The translations under genes and the position numbers were made by a program. 12,378 bases of DNA from an uncultured Clostridia bacterium (lineage in GTDB: Bacteria > Bacillota_A > Clostridia > TANB77 > CAG-508), in the NCBI GenBank assembly GCA_947628335.1, contig CANQZT010000029.1:1-12378 (forward strand), written 5' to 3'. The notes beneath the pieces are model-generated. The model made no database searches and was not told the DNA's origin. It saw only the letters and a program-made list of their open reading frames with translations. Below, one piece after another: positions 9,235-12,378 of the stretch; position 1 is the first letter of the stretch, and each line of letters opens with the position of its first letter.

Positions 9235-9741
9235 TCAATAATTTTTTTCTATATATCTTAAAATTTTCTCTAATATCTTATCTTTATTGTCTATAATTTT
9301 AATTTTTAAATTCCCCCTATATTCTTTCTTATGATTTTTCTTATATTTATCAGCTTCTGATCTCGTAATAAAAATCAAATCCAAATTTTTTTCTTCTTTT
9401 CCATTTATCGAATCTATTTCTTCAACTATCTTAAAAAGTTCTCCATTTGAAATTTTAGATAGATCTTCTTTTCTTATATTTTGTTCTTTAAAGTCGGCTG
9501 AAATCTCTTCAAATAATTTAATCATATCTTCTTTTTCTTTTATTTTTTCATCTAGTTCTATCAATTTTTTTATTCGACCCATCAATTCTTGTAGCTCATT
9601 TAAAACTTCATTACTGATCTGGTTATCTTTTAAAGAAATAAAATATTCTAGTTCTTTTACTAATGAATTATATTCTTTGTTTTCTTTTATTTCTTTTATT
9701 AATTCTTTTGCTTCTCTTATTGTTATTTCTTTAAAAATCAT
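9235..9741 (-). CDS. Helical, probably coiled-coil hypothetical protein
   Basis: No family is recognised. The 168-residue product is rich in Glu, Lys and Ile, with long predicted amphipathic helices across about residues 1-110 (for example LMGRIKKLIELDEKIKEKED). A short C-terminal segment, LIFITRSEADKYKKNHKKEY, is followed by a strand (NLKIKIID) and a final helix. No signal peptide or membrane segment is visible, so it should be cytoplasmic. AAGGAGG lies upstream, but about 12 bases from the ATG, a long spacing. It follows the 84-residue gene by 41 bases and is probably co-transcribed with it. Confidence 0.65.
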   Translation of the reverse strand: MIFKEITIREAKELIKEIKENKEYNSLVKELEYFISLKDNQISNEVLNELQELMGRIKKLIELDEKIKEKEDMIKLFEEISADFKEQNIRKEDLSKISNGELFKIVEEIDSINGKEEKNLDLIFITRSEADKYKKNHKKEYRGNLKIKIIDNKDKILEKILRYIEKNY

Positions 9742-9782
9742 ATTTAATATTTTCCTCCTTGCTTACATTCCTAAAACACTAT

Positions 9783-10037
9783 CTATTCTTTAATTGCTAT
9801 CATCAAATCATTTGAACCAACTGTATATTTAATATTATTATATATATATTCATCACCAGCAAAATAAGTTTTATATCCCATATTCTCAAATTTGTTCTTA
9901 GAAATTTCTAATACAAACCTTGTTTCTTCTTCTGTTAAATTAAACTTTACTCTAATTTCATAAAATGTAATCCTAACAAAATTTTCACTATTTTCTACTT
10001 TAAAATCTAAGTAATCCACAAGTTCTTGCATAGTCAT
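9783..10037 (-). CDS. Small hypothetical protein of Firmicutes type
   Basis: Function unknown. I chose ATG 10037 (MTMQELVDYL), since GAGGTG lies 6 bases upstream; a GTG at 10046 would overlap that binding site. The 84 residues have an alternating strand-helix-strand look: VRITFYEIRVKFNLTEEET, a helix (FVLEISKNKFENMGY), then strands around YKTYFAGDEYIYNN and a conserved-looking end NDLMIAIKE. It resembles small single-domain proteins that accompany phage or accessory genes in clostridia, but I cannot name the family. It is probably the first gene of a two-gene unit with the helical protein downstream. Confidence 0.65.
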   Translation of the reverse strand: MTMQELVDYLDFKVENSENFVRITFYEIRVKFNLTEEETRFVLEISKNKFENMGYKTYFAGDEYIYNNIKYTVGSNDLMIAIKE

Positions 10038-10146
10038 TCTTATCACCTCTTTTTACACTTTTCTTTCTTCTATATCCTGACTAAATCTTAATAAATATAT
10101 TTGGTCCATTTATTATTATTCTTATTTATCTTCCCTACCTTTTTAG

Positions 10147-10170
10147 ATTAGTGTTAATATTTATACTAAT
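10147..10170. promoter_or_regulatory. 24-bp imperfect dyad in the divergent intergenic region
   Basis: ATTAGTGTTAAT is followed directly by ATTTATACTAAT. The two halves are inverted repeats with 10 of 12 positions paired. It lies between the divergent genes starting at 10037 (minus) and 10295 (plus), a natural place for an operator. AT-richness makes chance palindromes common, so confidence is low. Confidence 0.3.
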
Positions 10171-10294
10171 ATTTATATCATAAAAAGAAATAAAAGAAAA
10201 GAATATATTACGTTTCAAAGAATATTTTTTTTAATTTAGTAAATACTACATATTGGAAAAACGATAAATCGTTACCAAGAATGGAGGAATTTTT

Positions 10295-10729
10295 ATGGAA
10301 AATCAAAATTTAAATACTTTAGATGAAATTAATAAAGGTGCTACTATGGGAATGGATGCCATTTCATTTGTTTCTGAAAAGGCCAGTGATGCTGACTTTA
10401 AGGAAGTTTTAGATGTTGAATATAATAAGTACAAAGACATTTCTAGACGAGTAAACAACTTATATGCTAATTATAGTGATAAAGAGCCTCATGAAACCAA
10501 TGCAATGAATAAAATGATGACATGGTATGGAATTCAAATGAAAACAATGACAGATGATACTACTTCTAAACTTTCAGAACTATTAATGCAAGGTACCAAT
10601 ATGGGAATTATCGAAGGCAGACGTTTAATAAATCAAAATAATGATATTGATCATGATGTGAAAAACATTTTAAATGATTTTGTTGTTATGCAAGAAGATA
10701 GTGTGGAGACTTTAAAAAAATACCTATAA
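10295..10729 (+). CDS. Ferritin-like helical-bundle protein of unknown function
   Basis: The 144-residue product is almost entirely helical, with features of a clostridial ferritin-like family. It has an N-terminal helix ending in GATMGMDAISFV, a middle helix (VLDVEYNKYKDISRRVNNLY), a Met-rich helix (NAMNKMMTWYGIQMKTMTD), then LLMQGTNMGIIEGRRLINQN and a final helix. I know the GxxMGII segment from a widespread, uncharacterised clostridial family; no metal-ligand set is obvious. The ATG has GGAGG 7 bases upstream. No signal peptide is seen. It is the first plus-strand gene, with 89 bases before guaA, and no clear terminator between them. Function is not known. Confidence 0.75.
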   Translation: MENQNLNTLDEINKGATMGMDAISFVSEKASDADFKEVLDVEYNKYKDISRRVNNLYANYSDKEPHETNAMNKMMTWYGIQMKTMTDDTTSKLSELLMQGTNMGIIEGRRLINQNNDIDHDVKNILNDFVVMQEDSVETLKKYL

Positions 10730-10774
10730 TTTTACGTAAACGTTCATTTTTTACTGTACTTTTTTTTAAAATCA

Positions 10775-10783
10775 TGCTAAAAT
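10775..10783 (+). promoter_or_regulatory. Possible extended -10 promoter of guaA
   Basis: TGCTAAAAT (TGN plus TAAAAT) lies 35 bases before the guaA start. TGTACT 17 bases further upstream is a weak -35. No purine riboswitch fold is visible in the 89-base gap. Confidence 0.4.
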
Positions 10784-10818
10784 ATATATATATTTTTGTA
10801 TTTTAGGAGGAGAAAGTA

Positions 10819-12357
10819 TTGAAAGAAAATGAAACAATTTTAATTCTTGACTTTTTTGGTCAATATAATCAATTAATAGCAAGACGTGTTAGAGAATGTA
10901 ATGTATATTCAGAAATTGTACCATATGATATTTCTATAGAAAAAATAAAAGAAAAAAATCCAAAAGGAATTATTTTCACAGGTGGCCCTTCTAGTGTTTA
11001 CGTTGATGATGCAAAAATGTGTGATCCGAAAATTTTCGATTTAGGAATTCCTATTTTAGGAATTTGCTATGGAATGCAACTAATGACACACGTTATGGGT
11101 GGAACAGTTACAAGAGCTGATAAGCGTGAATATGGTGTGTTACCTGTCGAAATTGATAATTCCTCTTTGTTATTTTCAGACTTTGGAAACACAAATAATT
11201 GTTTAATGAGTCACACTGACTTTGTATCTAAAGTTCCAGCAGATTTTAAGATAATCGGTAAAACTACAACATGTCCTATTGCAGCTATGGAAAATGTAGA
11301 AAAAAAATTTTATGCAATTCAATTTCATCCAGAAGTAAATAATACAGTCAACGGAACAAATATTATTAAAAACTTCTTATATAATATATGTGGTTGCACA
11401 GGCAGTTGGAAAATGTCATCTTTTGTTGAACAATCCGTTGCAAGTTTAAAAGAAAAAATTGGAGATAAGAAAGCATTATGTGCATTATCTGGTGGAGTTG
11501 ATTCATCAGTTGCTGCTGTACTTCTACACAAAGCAATCGGAAAAAATTTAACATGTATTTTTGTTGATCATGGGCTTCTTCGTAAAAATGAAGGTGATGA
11601 AGTTGAAGATATCTTTAGAAATCAATTTGATATTAACTTAATACGAGTTAATGCAAAAGATAGATTTTTAGAAAAGCTTGCTGGAGTTACAGAACCAGAA
11701 CAAAAAAGAAAAATTATAGGTGAAGAATTTATTCGCGTTTTTGAAGAAGAAGCTAAAAAAATTGGAACAGTTGATTATCTTGTTCAAGGTACTATTTATC
11801 CTGATGTAATAGAAAGTGGCTTAGGAAAAGGATCTACTATAAAAAGTCATCATAATGTTGGAGGGCTTCCTGATTATGTTGATTTCAAAGAAATTGTTGA
11901 ACCTCTTAGAGATTTATTTAAGGACGAAGTTAGAAAAACAGGTTTAGAACTTGGCATTCCTGAAAATTTAGTTTTTAGACAACCATTTCCAGGTCCTGGT
12001 CTTGCAATTAGGATTATTGGAGACATAACAGACGAAAAGTTAGAAATATTAAAAGATGCAGATAGCATTTTTCGTGAAGAAATAAAATATGCAGGTTTAG
12101 ATAAAGAAATTAATCAATATTTTGCTGTATTAACAAATTTACGTAGTGTTGGTGTTATGGGTGATGATAGAACTTATGATTATACCATTGCATTACGTGC
12201 TGTATCTACCTCAGATTTTATGACAGCAACTTGGTCAAAAATTCCTTATGAAATATTAGAAAAAGTTTCTGCAAGAATTGTAAATGAAGTAAATCATGTA
12301 AATAGAATTGTTTATGATATAACTGGAAAACCACCGGCAACAATCGAATGGGAATAA
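10819..12357 (+). CDS. guaA: GMP synthase (glutamine-hydrolysing)
   Basis: GuaA converts XMP to GMP using ATP and glutamine, the last step of guanine nucleotide synthesis, in the cytoplasm. The 512-residue protein is complete. The N-terminal class I glutamine amidotransferase has nucleophile C83 in GICYGMQLM and H170/E172 in FHPEV. The ATP-pyrophosphatase loop is [11 protein letters not shown] (223-233). The C-terminal dimerisation domain has [11 protein letters not shown] and ends PPATIEWE. Translation starts at TTG 10819, with AGGAGG 8 bases upstream; the nearest ATG is out of frame. One oddity is DFFGQY near residue 11, where the family usually has DFGGQY. Two CGGA strings (AAC GGA, ATC GGA) are phased so that GGA is already in frame, and the gene has no in-frame CGG and no frame break. 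Confidence 0.98.
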   Translation: MKENETILILDFFGQYNQLIARRVRECNVYSEIVPYDISIEKIKEKNPKGIIFTGGPSSVYVDDAKMCDPKIFDLGIPILGICYGMQLMTHVMGGTVTRADKREYGVLPVEIDNSSLLFSDFGNTNNCLMSHTDFVSKVPADFKIIGKTTTCPIAAMENVEKKFYAIQFHPEVNNTVNGTNIIKNFLYNICGCTGSWKMSSFVEQSVASLKEKIGDKKALCALSGGVDSSVAAVLLHKAIGKNLTCIFVDHGLLRKNEGDEVEDIFRNQFDINLIRVNAKDRFLEKLAGVTEPEQKRKIIGEEFIRVFEEEAKKIGTVDYLVQGTIYPDVIESGLGKGSTIKSHHNVGGLPDYVDFKEIVEPLRDLFKDEVRKTGLELGIPENLVFRQPFPGPGLAIRIIGDITDEKLEILKDADSIFREEIKYAGLDKEINQYFAVLTNLRSVGVMGDDRTYDYTIALRAVSTSDFMTATWSKIPYEILEKVSARIVNEVNHVNRIVYDITGKPPATIEWE

Positions 12358-12378
12358 CCGAAAAAATACACCCTTTAC

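Noticed and set aside
10731..10750. Terminator after the ferritin-like gene (ACGTAAACGT then T-rich)
   Set aside because: The stem is only four base pairs, too weak for a confident terminator call.
10730..10818. Purine riboswitch ahead of guaA
   Set aside because: The gap is only 89 bases and lacks the conserved junction and loop sequences of purine riboswitches.

Overview
The window is low-GC, AT-rich DNA, most consistent with a spore-forming Clostridia-type Firmicute. The signs are a clostridial type II fatty-acid-synthesis cluster, a dipicolinate synthase subunit, TTG start codons with strong AGGAGG ribosome binding sites, and A/T-biased codons. No tRNA, rRNA, insertion sequence or CRISPR array is visible. 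Everything from position 1 to about 10040 reads on the minus strand. The last two genes (10295-12357) read on the plus strand.

Layout. From 8026 down to 1 (minus strand) there is a tightly packed operon: an acyl-CoA synthetase-like AMP-forming ligase, a single-domain biotin-protein ligase, fabD, fabG, fabF, accB, fabZ, accC and accD (cut by the window edge). It makes malonyl-CoA (AccB, AccC, AccD; BirA biotinylates AccB), loads it onto ACP (FabD), and elongates and processes the chain (FabF, FabG, FabZ). acpP, fabH and an enoyl reductase are absent from this stretch. A rho-independent terminator (8075-8111) separates the operon from dpaB (8717-8138), a spore dipicolinate synthase subunit without a neighbouring dpaA. 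Upstream lie three small unrecognised minus-strand genes (9140-8844, 9741-9235, 10037-9783). A 248-base divergent intergenic region follows, then a plus-strand ferritin-like helical-bundle gene and guaA (GMP synthetase).

The striking feature is recoding. Three otherwise well-conserved genes (the synthetase, fabG twice, dpaB) are each broken by a one-base surplus. All four breaks have the same form: the reading frame meets an in-frame CGG codon followed by A, and skipping the C of CGGA so that GGA is read as glycine restores the full-length, family-typical protein. I checked every CGG trinucleotide on the coding strand of the annotated genes. No CGG is used as an in-frame arginine codon anywhere in the window; the only four in-frame CGGs are these four break sites. 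When the C of CGGA is the third base of the preceding codon (five cases), no shift is needed. This suggests that CGG is unassigned in this organism and that CGG-A acts as an efficient +1 frameshift or quadruplet (CGGA = Gly) signal. A systematic sequencing artefact is the main alternative and cannot be excluded from the sequence alone.
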